Shown here: positions 55,594 to 64,000 of the stretch, one piece after another
How the letters are laid out: each line of letters starts with the position of its first letter
Numbering within the stretch: the first letter of the stretch is position 1
DNA from: Verrucomicrobiota bacterium
Lineage (GTDB): Bacteria > Verrucomicrobiota > Verrucomicrobiia > CAIQCK01
Direction of reading: 5' to 3'
Length of the DNA: 64,000 nt
NCBI GenBank assembly: GCA_016222825.1
Contig: JACRQF010000016.1
Span: 62,001 to 126,000, forward strand
Made by a program: the position numbers and the translations under genes
The notes under the pieces: generated by a model
The model's database searches: none
Told to the model about the DNA's origin: nothing
The model's input: only the letters and a program-made list of their open reading frames with translations

Positions 55594-57120
55594 GTGCCAA
55601 AACCATTCTATATCACTACGCCGATCTACTACGTCAACGACCGGCCGCACATCGGTCACGCCTACTGCACCATCGTCGCGGATGTCATCGCGCGCGCGCA
55701 CCGGCTCATGGGCGAGGAGGTCTTCTTCCTCACCGGCCTTGATGAACACGGCCAGAAGGTGCAGCAGGCCGCGCAGGCCAAGGGCGTCACACCGCAGGAG
55801 TTTTGCGACCAGATGGCGCCGCACTGGGAACAACTCTGGCCGAAGCTGCTGATCTCCAACAACGACCTCATCCGCACCACCCAGCCGCGCCACAAGCAGG
55901 TCGTGCAGACCATTCTCCAGAAGCTCTACGACGCCGGCGAAATCTACACGAGCGAATACGAAGGCTGGTATTCAACGCGCGCCGAGCAGTTCCTGACCGA
56001 GAAGGAGATGGGGCCGGACGGGAAGTTCCCGGCGGAATACGGCGAGGTGACGCGGTTGAAGGAGAAGAACTACTTCTTCAAGATGAGCAAGTATCAGGAC
56101 TGGCTCATCAACTACATCCGCGACAACCCCGGCTTCGTCTATCCCGACTACCGCCGCAATGAAATCCTCGGCTTCCTGCAAAAGCCGCTTGGCGACCTCT
56201 GCATCTCGCGGCCGGCGTCGCGGCTGGCGTGGGGCATTCCGCTGCCGTTCGACGCGGGCTACGTCACCTACGTCTGGTTCGACGCGCTGGTGAACTACGT
56301 CTCCGCAGCGGGCTACGGCTCGGCGGAGTTCGAGCAGCGATGGCCCGCCGACATCCATCTCATCGGCAAGGAAATCCTCCTCTTCCACGCCGGTTACTGG
56401 CCGATCATGCTCAAGGCCGCCGGCATCCCGCTGCCGAAACAGATCGCCGCGCACGGCTGGTGGACGCGCAACGGGCAGAAGATGAGCAAGAGCGTCGGCA
56501 ACGTCGTGGACCCCGTCGCCATCGTCGAGGCGTGGGGCGCCGATGCGCTGCGCTACTATCTGTTGCGCGAACTGCCGGTCGGCTCGGACGGCGACTGGGC
56601 CGACACGAACTTCGAGCGCCGCTACAACGGCGAACTGGCCAACGACCTCGGCAACCTCGTCAACCGCTCGCTCTCGATGATCAACCGTTACTGCAAAGGC
56701 GTCGTCCCGCAGCCCGCCGTGCCGGACCCGCTGGACGACGAACTGCGCGCGCTGGCCGCCGCCACGGCGAAGCGGTTCCCCGAACGCGTCGCGAAACTGG
56801 AACTGAACGCGCTGCTCAACGACATCTGGGACTTCATCCGCCGCTGCAACCAATACGTGGACCAATGCGCGCCGTGGGCGCTGGCCAAAGACCCGTCCAA
56901 GGCCGCCCGCCTCGGCACCGTGCTCTACAGCCTCGCCGAGAGCTGCCGCGTCATCTCGATCCTGTTGACGCCGTTCATTCCGGTCACCGCGGAGAAGATT
57001 CGCCGCCAGCTTGCCATCGCCGATGCGCCCGCGGTGTTGATCGAAGCGGAATTGTGGGGAATGCTCGTGCCCAATCGCCCGCTCGGCGAAGTGGCACCGC
57101 TGTTCCCGAAGAAGCAATAA
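55594..57120 (+). CDS. metG: Methionyl-tRNA synthetase
   Basis: The 508-residue enzyme charges tRNA-Met. GTG 55594 gives the usual start (PKPFYITTPIYYVND); the open frame before it has no support. HIGH is at RPHIGHAY and KMSKS at GQKMSKSVGN. The connecting region lacks the zinc-binding Cys seen in many relatives (RAEQFLTEKEMG), and there is no C-terminal tRNA-binding domain. It is followed by a lipoprotein gene after 9 bases. Confidence 0.95.
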   Translation: MPKPFYITTPIYYVNDRPHIGHAYCTIVADVIARAHRLMGEEVFFLTGLDEHGQKVQQAAQAKGVTPQEFCDQMAPHWEQLWPKLLISNNDLIRTTQPRHKQVVQTILQKLYDAGEIYTSEYEGWYSTRAEQFLTEKEMGPDGKFPAEYGEVTRLKEKNYFFKMSKYQDWLINYIRDNPGFVYPDYRRNEILGFLQKPLGDLCISRPASRLAWGIPLPFDAGYVTYVWFDALVNYVSAAGYGSAEFEQRWPADIHLIGKEILLFHAGYWPIMLKAAGIPLPKQIAAHGWWTRNGQKMSKSVGNVVDPVAIVEAWGADALRYYLLRELPVGSDGDWADTNFERRYNGELANDLGNLVNRSLSMINRYCKGVVPQPAVPDPLDDELRALAAATAKRFPERVAKLELNALLNDIWDFIRRCNQYVDQCAPWALAKDPSKAARLGTVLYSLAESCRVISILLTPFIPVTAEKIRRQLAIADAPAVLIEAELWGMLVPNRPLGEVAPLFPKKQ

Positions 57121-57129
57121 GCCGCGCCC

Positions 57130-58758
57130 ATGAAGCTGCACATCCTGAGCGCCGTCATCATTGCCGCGTTCCTCGCCGCCGGCTGCGGAAAGAAAGGCGC
57201 GCCCGCTGACCAGCCGTTCGTCTATGCGCGCGCCGCCGACGCCCGGAAGCTCGACCCCGCCGTCGCCAACGACGACCAAAGCGCGAAGGTGCTCAACAAC
57301 ATTTGCGAGGGGCTGGTCCGTTTCAAGAGCGGCTCGACGGAAGTCGAACCGTGTCTCGCCGAAACGTGGAGTTTCAGCTCCGACGGCCGGACGTGCATCT
57401 TCGCGTTGCGCGAGGGCGTCAAGTTCCACGACGGCACGCCGCTGAACGCCGACACCGTCGCGTGGAACTTCAACCGCCAGATGAGCACAAACGCGCCCGG
57501 GTATTTTCCCGACGTCGGCTCCGCGTTGTGCGACGACCTTGAAAGCGTGCGCGTGCTGGACGCGCTGCGGCTGGAGTTCCGCCTGAAGAGACCCAACGCC
57601 GCGCTGCTGCCGAATCTTGCGACCGTCTCCGCCTCCCTCATCAGCCCGCGCTCGCTCGCGGACTATGGCGAAGGGTTGCAGCGGCGTCCCGTCGGCACCG
57701 GGCCGTTCAAGCTGCGGGAGTGGCTCCCGAACGAGCGGATCGTCTTGGAAGCCAGTCCCGAATACTGGGGCCAGAAGCCGAAGACCGAGCGTGTTGTGTT
57801 CACGGTTGTCCCCAACAACAGCGCGCGATTCCTGCAGCTTCAGACCGGCCAGGTCCACGCGATGGACGGCCTCGACCCGAACGATCTCGCCCCTGTGCGT
57901 GCCGACAAGAGCCTGACACTGCTCGAGGCGCCCGGCATCAACCTCGCCTACCTCGCCTTCAATTGCCGGAAGCCACCAATGGACAAACTGGAGTTTCGTC
58001 AAGCCGTCGCGATGGCAGTGCAGAAGCCCGCGCTCATCGAGGCGATCTATCGCGGCGCGGCGGTCGCAGCGAACTGCGCGCTGCCGCCAGCGCTACGCCC
58101 GGCCGACGCCAAACCCGAAGACTGGCCGCGCGACCTTGACCGCGCCCGCAACCTCATCGCGCAATTGCAGATCGTTCTGCGACCCATCACCGTCTCCACC
58201 AACGACGCGTTCGGCCTGCCAATCACCTTCACCACCAACGTCATAGAGCATGTCGAACTGCCGCCGTTGACGATCCACGTAACGACCAGCCCCAGCTCCT
58301 GCCTGCCCAGCCCGCCGCGAGCCGCCGAGTTGATTAAGGCCGACCTCGAAGCCATCGGCCTGAAAATCCGAATCGTCGCCAGAGAACGCGCCGCACACCT
58401 TGCCTCCGTCCGCAATGGCGAGCACGACCTCGCGTTGACCTGTCGTGTCGGCCGCAACGGCGATCCCGGCAACTTCCTCGACATCCTTGACCCGCAGGCG
58501 GCCCGCGCCGGAACCGGCGCCAACATTTCCTTCCTCGACGATTTCCAACTGGCCGCCGCGCTCAACGAGGGCCGCGAGCAGCTCGATCCCGCCAAACGCG
58601 CGTCCATCTACGCCCGCGTGCTGGCCTTGGCGCACGAACGGCTCCCCATCCTTCCGCTCGCCTACGCCCACGACACCGTCGCGCTGCGCCGGAACGTCCA
58701 CGGCTTCGTCCTGCAACCAACGCTCGAAGTGCGGCTCGCGCCGGTGAAGCTGGAATAA
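57130..58758 (+). CDS. Solute-binding lipoprotein (oligopeptide/nickel type, SBP_bac_5)
   Basis: The 542-residue product has a lipobox (FLAAGC) with the lipidated Cys at residue 19. It has the family-5 features DPAVANDDQSAKVLNNICEGLV near the start, GVKFHDGTPLNADTVAWNF and YWGQKPKTERVVF. It should feed an ABC importer for peptides or similar solutes, but no permease is nearby. A strong terminator follows. Confidence 0.9.
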   Translation: MKLHILSAVIIAAFLAAGCGKKGAPADQPFVYARAADARKLDPAVANDDQSAKVLNNICEGLVRFKSGSTEVEPCLAETWSFSSDGRTCIFALREGVKFHDGTPLNADTVAWNFNRQMSTNAPGYFPDVGSALCDDLESVRVLDALRLEFRLKRPNAALLPNLATVSASLISPRSLADYGEGLQRRPVGTGPFKLREWLPNERIVLEASPEYWGQKPKTERVVFTVVPNNSARFLQLQTGQVHAMDGLDPNDLAPVRADKSLTLLEAPGINLAYLAFNCRKPPMDKLEFRQAVAMAVQKPALIEAIYRGAAVAANCALPPALRPADAKPEDWPRDLDRARNLIAQLQIVLRPITVSTNDAFGLPITFTTNVIEHVELPPLTIHVTTSPSSCLPSPPRAAELIKADLEAIGLKIRIVARERAAHLASVRNGEHDLALTCRVGRNGDPGNFLDILDPQAARAGTGANISFLDDFQLAAALNEGREQLDPAKRASIYARVLALAHERLPILPLAYAHDTVALRRNVHGFVLQPTLEVRLAPVKLE

Positions 58759-58823
58759 CCAAGCTTGGTTGCGCGTCGTTCTCCGTCCACTGGCGCACAA
58801 CTCCGGCCCTGCCCGAAAAAAAG

Positions 58824-58855
58824 GCGGGGCGCCTCTCGGTGCGCCCCGCTCTTTT
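58824..58855 (+). terminator. Intrinsic terminator after the solute-binding lipoprotein gene
   Basis: GCGGGGCGC (58824-58832) pairs with GCGCCCCGC (58841-58849) around an eight-base loop, followed by T-C-TTTT. An A-run just before the left arm means it could work in both directions. It is 66 bases after the stop. Confidence 0.9.
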
Positions 58856-58949
58856 CTCGGTTTGACACGGCCGCTCTACGTCACAAACAGCGGCCGCATC
58901 AATTTGCGTTGCTCACACCTCAAGATTGTGTTCTCGGCTCTTGAAGCGT

Positions 58950-58968
58950 TATCAACGCGATATTGATA
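58950..58968. promoter_or_regulatory. Possible operator before the PQQ-like gene
   Basis: TATCAA (58950-58955) and TTGATA (58963-58968) are exact inverted arms seven bases apart. The symmetry extends to AGCG/CGCT with one bulged base. A regulator may bind here, but none is encoded nearby. Confidence 0.45.
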
Positions 58969-59029
58969 CGCTGACAGAACTATATAACTGTCGGATGAAT
59001 TGTCCATGCGGGCGGTTTCCTGATTCTGG

Positions 59030-59048
59030 CATAGGCGTTTCCCCTATG
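59030..59048 (+). promoter_or_regulatory. Leader hairpin before the PQQ-like gene
   Basis: CATAGG (59030-59035) pairs with CCTATG (59043-59048) around a seven-base loop. It lies in the presumed 5' leader about 90 bases before the gene and may affect translation. Confidence 0.4.
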
Positions 59049-59140
59049 AATAGCCCCGACCAGTTCCGAACCGGCGCGGCAGACAAATCACTTCCCGACG
59101 AAGGGATGATTTGTTAAACAATCATCAACGCCGCCAAAGA

Positions 59141-62100
59141 ATGACGACCATGCAACCTTCTCTCCAGCACTTCGCCACGCTCTGCCTTCTCTCCGCCGCG
59201 CTTGCCGCCACGGCCGCGCCGTTGTCCGACGCCATCCCGGCCGGCAGCCGCGGCCTCTGCATCGTCATCGGCGCCGGCGACGCCGCCGCGCCCGACCTCG
59301 CCGCCGACCTCGCCAAGCGCGGCTTGCTCGTCCACGGCATCGCGGCCGACGCCCCCGCGCTCGAACGCGCCCGCAAGGCTGTCAGCGCCGCAAAGATGGA
59401 TGGCGTCGCTTCCATCGAAAAGCTGCCGCTCGCGCCGCTGCCGTATCGCGACAACCTCGCCAACTTCGTCATTGTTGCCAACGCTGCCGCCTGCTCCGAG
59501 CAGGAGGCACTCCGCGTCCTCGCGCCGAACGGCAAGCTCATCGTCCGCAAGGACGGCGCATGGCAGACCACCGTCAAGCCCATGCCGAAGGAGATGGACG
59601 AGTGGACGCACGACACGCACGGTCCCGACGGCACACTCGTGTCCAACGACAAGCTGGTCCGCTTCCCTGTCGGCTACCGCTGGCACGCCGGCCTGCCGAT
59701 GAACCTTCAAAACCAAAAGCAACCCGCCAACGTCTGGAGCGACACGCGCGGTCTGGCGCTCAGCGGCGGCCGGTGCTTCACGCTCTCATCAACGGTGCTG
59801 GAGAACCTCGGCGCGACCTTCCGCGACGAGCACGGCATTGACCAATACGTGACGTGTCGCGACGCGTTCAACGGCCTGCTGCTCTGGCGCACGAAGATTG
59901 GGCCGACCTATTACGCCGGCTTGTATTACCCGAACCGCGCGCCGTTCGTGGCCGCCGGCGGTTTCGTCTATGTCGCCGCCGGCGAAGGCAAACTGTGGGC
60001 GCTCGACGCCACCACCGGCAAGGTCACGCGGAAGTTCGACACCACCTTCCCGCCGTGCCGCATGCTCGTGGACGATGGCGTCGTCGCAGTCGCTTGCTGG
60101 AAGGAAGGCACACGGCTCGGCGGGCTGACCGGCGTGGACCGGCGCTTGATGGACTGGGCCGTCGCGGAAGGCACGGTGGAGGCGTTCGACGCCCGCAGTG
60201 GCCAGCGGCTCTGGAAACTCGACCGGCTCGCAACTTCGATGCGCAGCGCCGGCGGCGTGCTGTTCATGGTCCAGCGCACAGGCGCCGACCTCCGCGAAGA
60301 GCTGACGTTCGGCCACAAACCGCCGACGAACCAGACGCTGACGCCGCCCCGCCCGGAGCAGTTCCCCGTCGCGGTGGACCTCCGCACCGGCAAGCAACTC
60401 TGGCAGACGCGCGTCGGCAAACCCGAACTGCACGACACGCTCAGCGTGGACGCCGCCGGCTGCAACGCCGTCGCCATCACGCATAACAACGGCCGGAAAA
60501 CCTCCCTCCTCTGCGCGAGCGACGGCAAGCTGCTCGCCGAGATTCAGGCAAACGGCTACGCCGCGTTCACCGACGGCGCGGTCCATCTCGGCGGCAAGAA
60601 ATACGATCCCGCCACCGGCAAGGAACTCGGCCAGTCGAAGCTGCGAATCAGCAGCACGATCTGCACTCCGCAGTATGTCGTCGGCAACATTACCATTCAG
60701 AACCGTGGCGGGACTATCAACGTGGACGGCAAACCTTTCCTCTACGGCGGCACGCGCGGCGCGTGCTTCTTTGCCAGCACACCGGCTTACGGCCAGTTCT
60801 ACACTGCCCAGAACTGGTGCATGTGCGCCCCTGCTCAAATCCCCGGCTTCATCACCTTCGGCCCGATCGCGCACGAGCCAACGTCGGAAGAAATGGAGCA
60901 ACCCAACCAACCCGAAGCCGGCTCGGCGACAATCCAAACTCCAAAATCCAAAATCCACAACGCGGCTGACTGGCCGATGTATCGCCACGACCCGCAGCGC
61001 AGCAACGCCACCGACGACGACGCCCCGCGGACACTCGACGTGCTCTGGCGGAAGAGCGTGACGCGGCCCACGCCCGCCGGCCCGCTCGGCATGGACTGGA
61101 AGGAATCGCTCGCAGACGCGTTGACCGCGCCGGTGATCGCGGAGGGCGCGCTGCTGGCGGCGGCAACCGACCGCAACCATGTCATCGCGCTTGATGCAGC
61201 CAACGGCAGCGAGTTGTGGCGCGCCAACGTCGGCGGACGCGTGGACACACCGCCGACGGTTTACGGCAGCCTTTGTCTGTTCGGCTCGCACGACGGTTAC
61301 ATCTACGCCCTCGCGCGCGCCGACGGCCGGCTCGCATGGAAGCTGCGCGCCGCGCCCCGCGAGGAGCGGATGGTGTCGTGCGGCAAGGTGGAGTCGCCGT
61401 GGCCGGTGATCGGCACGGTGCTCGTGGAGGACGGGGTGGGCTTCGCGTCCGCGGGCCGGACGCAAGGCTCCGACGGCGGCATCGCGGTGCGGGCGTTCGA
61501 CGCGCTCACGGGCAAGCCGGTCTGGTCGCGCGCGCTCGTGATGACCCAGAGTGGATCGGAGTATCGCAACATGCGGCGCAACGACCTGCTGCTGAAGTGC
61601 GACAACGCGCTTCAGTTGATGACCACCCGGCTTGACCCGAAGACCGGCCAGCTTCTCCAAAACGCGACCGTCGAATACGAGAAGTTCCAGGACCGCAAAC
61701 GCCGGATGGCGCTCACACAGAAGAAGAAGCCAACGCCGAGCAAGGAAGCCCGCGAGGTTGAGGAAACCATGACCTTGACCGAAATCGCGCCGGGCATTGG
61801 CTTGGAAGGCTTCATCGCCGCGACATGGACACGCCTCGGCGACCGCAAATACAAGAGCACCACCTTTGGCAACGTCAGTGCCGCGATGTTGAGTTGGGGC
61901 GCGCAGATCGTCTGCGGCAACGGCAGGGATGGATCGTCCGTCTCCGCGCACTGCCGCGAGAAAGTCGGGCCGTGGGGCCAGAAGCCGGACCCGAAGCTTC
62001 TCCAGTGGCAGCAAAAGTTGCCAGAGGGCTACCAAGCAACGTCCGTGATCGTCTGTGGCAACGCAATCGTGGTCGGCGGCGGCATCTTCAAGAAGGACAC

Positions 62101-62263
62101 GCCAGCAAAGGGTTTCGCGCGCGTGCTCTCGCCGGAGAAAGGCGACCTGCTGGCCGAGGCCGCGCTCGACGCGCCGCTAACCTACAACGGCGCGGCGGTG
62201 GCGGGCGGCAAGATTTACGCGACTCTCACCGACGGCTCCGTGCTCTGCCTCGGCAGCAAGTAA
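59141..62263 (+). CDS. Large secreted PQQ-like beta-propeller protein with N-terminal Rossmann-like domain
   Basis: ATG 59141 opens a signal peptide (SLQHFATLCLLSAALAATAAP). The 1040-residue product has a Rossmann/methyltransferase-like domain at about residues 30-150 (VIGAGDAAAPDLAADLAKRG; ALRVLAPNGKLIV). A PQQ-like eight-blade propeller follows with strands such as LWALDATTGKVTRKFD and VIALDAANGSELWRANVG. A short in-frame 7-base repeat lies at about residues 597-606. PQQ is unlikely to be bound for certain; such proteins may be scaffold or sugar oxidoreductase-like. Confidence 0.8.
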   Translation: MTTMQPSLQHFATLCLLSAALAATAAPLSDAIPAGSRGLCIVIGAGDAAAPDLAADLAKRGLLVHGIAADAPALERARKAVSAAKMDGVASIEKLPLAPLPYRDNLANFVIVANAAACSEQEALRVLAPNGKLIVRKDGAWQTTVKPMPKEMDEWTHDTHGPDGTLVSNDKLVRFPVGYRWHAGLPMNLQNQKQPANVWSDTRGLALSGGRCFTLSSTVLENLGATFRDEHGIDQYVTCRDAFNGLLLWRTKIGPTYYAGLYYPNRAPFVAAGGFVYVAAGEGKLWALDATTGKVTRKFDTTFPPCRMLVDDGVVAVACWKEGTRLGGLTGVDRRLMDWAVAEGTVEAFDARSGQRLWKLDRLATSMRSAGGVLFMVQRTGADLREELTFGHKPPTNQTLTPPRPEQFPVAVDLRTGKQLWQTRVGKPELHDTLSVDAAGCNAVAITHNNGRKTSLLCASDGKLLAEIQANGYAAFTDGAVHLGGKKYDPATGKELGQSKLRISSTICTPQYVVGNITIQNRGGTINVDGKPFLYGGTRGACFFASTPAYGQFYTAQNWCMCAPAQIPGFITFGPIAHEPTSEEMEQPNQPEAGSATIQTPKSKIHNAADWPMYRHDPQRSNATDDDAPRTLDVLWRKSVTRPTPAGPLGMDWKESLADALTAPVIAEGALLAAATDRNHVIALDAANGSELWRANVGGRVDTPPTVYGSLCLFGSHDGYIYALARADGRLAWKLRAAPREERMVSCGKVESPWPVIGTVLVEDGVGFASAGRTQGSDGGIAVRAFDALTGKPVWSRALVMTQSGSEYRNMRRNDLLLKCDNALQLMTTRLDPKTGQLLQNATVEYEKFQDRKRRMALTQKKKPTPSKEAREVEETMTLTEIAPGIGLEGFIAATWTRLGDRKYKSTTFGNVSAAMLSWGAQIVCGNGRDGSSVSAHCREKVGPWGQKPDPKLLQWQQKLPEGYQATSVIVCGNAIVVGGGIFKKDTPAKGFARVLSPEKGDLLAEAALDAPLTYNGAAVAGGKIYATLTDGSVLCLGSK
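60931..60957. repeat. In-frame 7-base-period repeat inside the PQQ-like gene
   Basis: The unit CCAAAAT recurs (CCAAACT, CCAAAAT, CCAAAAT, CC). It reads in frame as residues IQTPKSKIHN between two propeller parts. The unit differs from the hemW element but has the same seven-base period. Confidence 0.75.
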
Positions 62264-62275
62264 CGAAGCTGGCCC

Positions 62276-63202
62276 TCACTTCTTCGGCCCGGACACGCGG
62301 CGAAGCCATATCTCGTGCCAGAAGTGGAAGAGGTCGCGCGGGCAACTCCCCAGCCGGCAGAAGGAATCACAGGTGCACTGGTCGAGCAGCACCGTGTTCT
62401 TGAGCGTCCCCATTCTGCCGTTGGTTTCGAGAACGATCCGATCTATCCGACGCAACACCCGGAAGCGGTGTCCGAAGAGGTTCATCAGGAAAGGAGCGAA
62501 CTCCAGCCCGCGATTGCGCCCGTGCTTGTCGAGCGTTGCAGCGATTTCCTCGCGGCTCTTTATCTCCACCCACTCGCCCGGCTGCAAGTTCAGCGATTCG
62601 GCGGGCGTCTTGTCGAGCATGCCGCGCAACCGATACACATGCTCGCCTTCGACGATCATCCGCAGGCGCAGCCAGACCGGGATGATCAGGGAACGCAGAA
62701 AGGTCTTGAACGGGTAATTCTTCGACCGGAACTCGCGCCAGCAATGCCGGACATCCCATCGGGCAATGTGCTTGGTGGCTCGCACCAACTCCGTGGATTG
62801 GCAGAAGTAGCGGCCATCCTGGGTCCGCGTCATGAGCGGTGGAACCACCCCCCTGGGCACAAGCTCCGCCGTATTGACACCAGGCGCTGTCGGCGCGTCC
62901 ACTTTGCGCAACCAAGCGTCGTGCCAAAAAAAACGGCAGCATTTCTGGCACCCGTCGTGCGCGCTGCCGTCGCACCGCAGCCCGCCGATATAGACGGTCT
63001 GATCCAGCTGGCGCATCGCGCCGCCTTCGGAGCAGGCTTTGTGCACAAGCCTCCAGACGGGGAAGACCTGGCCGCAATACGGAAGCATCTCCGGCATGAA
63101 GGGCATCCCCCCCAGCGTTCCCTGCGCGTCCAGCGTGGCGCGAATCTCCTGCCACGGCCGCACCTGGACAAGATCGCCTATCCGCAATTGAGTGGGCTTC
63201 AT
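62276..63202 (-). CDS. Hypothetical protein with duplicated Cys/His domain
   Basis: This 308-residue protein is made of two copies of one domain (about residues 9-101 and 209-303). Both have W-x-EI-x-ATLD-x-(Q/H)G, a Cys cluster (C77, C85, C88, C89 and C276, C278, C282, C287) and the end motif FWH(D/E)-x-WLR(K/R)V. The middle holds DGRYFCQSTELVRATKHI. A metal site is likely in each copy. I recall similar proteins in other bacteria but no assigned function. Confidence 0.75.
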   Translation of the reverse strand: MKPTQLRIGDLVQVRPWQEIRATLDAQGTLGGMPFMPEMLPYCGQVFPVWRLVHKACSEGGAMRQLDQTVYIGGLRCDGSAHDGCQKCCRFFWHDAWLRKVDAPTAPGVNTAELVPRGVVPPLMTRTQDGRYFCQSTELVRATKHIARWDVRHCWREFRSKNYPFKTFLRSLIIPVWLRLRMIVEGEHVYRLRGMLDKTPAESLNLQPGEWVEIKSREEIAATLDKHGRNRGLEFAPFLMNLFGHRFRVLRRIDRIVLETNGRMGTLKNTVLLDQCTCDSFCRLGSCPRDLFHFWHEIWLRRVSGPKK

Positions 63203-63217
63203 GGCCCGATAGCCTTC

Positions 63218-63877
63218 TTAACGTTTGCTGAGTGTCAACGTCGAACCGCTGCGCTGCATGTCCAACTGGCTGAGAAACGCCATGCCAAGCAGCGATTGTT
63301 TCAACCTCTCTGGCCCGCCTTCTATAACTGATCCCTGCACGTTACGCAATTCAATCTCTCCCAACTGCACCGAAGCCAGTGTGACCTGCCACGCAGGACA
63401 TTGGCCGTTGGCGGTGTTGATGATGATGCGGCGGCCTCCGGTGTAGTTGATCCTCATGCGCTTGGCTTCCGCGCTGTTGATCGCAACGTCGCTCGCGCCG
63501 GTGTCCACCATCGCCTGAGTGGGCACACCGTTGATGCGGATGGTGGCAAAGAAATGCCCCTGCGGGTCGGCTTGCAAGCTCACTGAAGTCGCCAGCCCCT
63601 GCCCTCTTCGCAGCGTGCAACGCTTGCCGTCAATCTCCAACTCAGCCTCCTCGCGCGTCGCCGAGATCAGCCTCACGCCTTCCGGCGAAGTCTGGCCGGT
63701 TTTCATCCGGCGGAGCACCAGACCGTTCACCATCAGGTCGGCGTGGTCGGGCGCCAAACCCACGACTTTCACGGTCGTCTCGCCGAGCGACGCTGTTGTG
63801 AGGAGAAGCCCAAGCGCGGAACCAAGCAGGACACCCATGTGCCGCGTCGTCTTTGTTTGCAGTCTGCCCTTTTTCAT
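63218..63877 (-). CDS. Secreted retropepsin-like aspartic protease (TIGR02281-like)
   Basis: ATG 63877 starts a leader (GVLLGSALGLLLTTASL) on a 219-residue protein. The retropepsin motif is MVDTGASDVAINSAEA with the catalytic Asp; one domain implies a homodimer. The end holds GMAFLSQLDMQRSGSTLTL, typical of the clan AA family in many Gram-negatives. Role and substrate are unknown. The frame is open further upstream without support. Confidence 0.88.
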   Translation of the reverse strand: MKKGRLQTKTTRHMGVLLGSALGLLLTTASLGETTVKVVGLAPDHADLMVNGLVLRRMKTGQTSPEGVRLISATREEAELEIDGKRCTLRRGQGLATSVSLQADPQGHFFATIRINGVPTQAMVDTGASDVAINSAEAKRMRINYTGGRRIIINTANGQCPAWQVTLASVQLGEIELRNVQGSVIEGGPERLKQSLLGMAFLSQLDMQRSGSTLTLSKR

Positions 63878-64000
63878 GGATCGGTCAATCCTGGGTGATA
63901 GTCTAGCAGCCGCTCGCACGAGCGCAACCACGGAATCCACCGCTCCGATCAAGTGTTTATTCCTCCGGCACGTAGCGAGTAGCAACGGTCAGGCCCTCAA

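Larger units (their letters stand above)
58759..59140. other. 382-base gene-free stretch before the PQQ-like gene
   Basis: It contains the terminator of the lipoprotein gene (58824-58855), an inverted repeat (58950-58968) and a leader hairpin (59030-59048), each listed separately. I see no further gene. Confidence 0.7.

Noticed and set aside
55972..58002. Long minus-strand open frame (676 codons) opposite metG and the lipoprotein gene
   Set aside because: It spans two well-supported genes on the other strand.
59789..62035. Long minus-strand open frame (748 codons) opposite the PQQ-like gene
   Set aside because: It is antisense to propeller repeats and has no motif.

Overview
The window is GC-rich bacterial chromosome with no rRNA, tRNA, phage, insertion sequence or CRISPR array that I can recognise. 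The gene content points to the Planctomycetes-Verrucomicrobia-Chlamydiae group, most likely a Verrucomicrobiota lineage of the Pedosphaera/Limisphaera type (inference). The grounds are secreted and Tat-exported glycosidase-like proteins, a DUF4838 protein, a secreted Gfo/Idh/MocA oxidoreductase, an H-X-DG type pseudopilin, ribonuclease Y, a PQQ-like beta-propeller and short 7- and 21-bp periodic repeats. No 16S gene is present to confirm this.

Positions 1-20900 are an accessory carbohydrate region. It holds a DUF4838/CBM9-like protein (cut by the window start), a LamG-sialidase-fold protein, a beta-helix protein with a CBM9-like tail, three secreted TIM-barrel glycosidase-like proteins (two are paralogues), a Gfo/Idh/MocA protein, a GH16 enzyme and a CocE-type hydrolase. 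Set into it is a self-contained TetR plus DevBCA-type (HlyD/permease/ATPase) export operon whose operator lies inside its own promoter. A GNAT gene with a one-base frameshift and a secreted HMA protein are also here.

Positions 20900-31450 hold GDP-L-fucose synthesis (gmd, fcl), a small island-like stretch of unrecognised genes, a 12-unit TPR protein, the HrpB-type helicase and a protein made almost entirely of PAS domains.

Positions 31500-58800 are core. They carry tig-clpP-clpX; the minus-strand run rarA, 5-formyl-THF cyclo-ligase, rny, ymdB; pheT; and the long co-oriented run nusA-infB-rbfA-nrnA-truB-ribF-hemW-aroE-pilD with very short gaps or overlaps. An O-antigen-ligase/TPR protein, a pseudopilin, metG and an oligopeptide-binding lipoprotein follow. 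nusA lacks its usual rimP neighbour but keeps a strong hairpin leader.

Positions 58800-64000 return to accessory content: a 1040-residue secreted PQQ-like protein, a protein with an internally duplicated Cys/His domain, and a retropepsin-like protease.

Several short-period repeat elements are scattered through the window. Two of them sit in frame inside genes (hemW and the PQQ-like gene). I see no single feature that proves a new defence or mobile system. The best leads are the intragenic repeats, the 21-bp minisatellite, the rimP-less nusA leader, the export operon's switch-like promoter, the output-less PAS protein and the unrecognised 23.1-24.2 kb genes.
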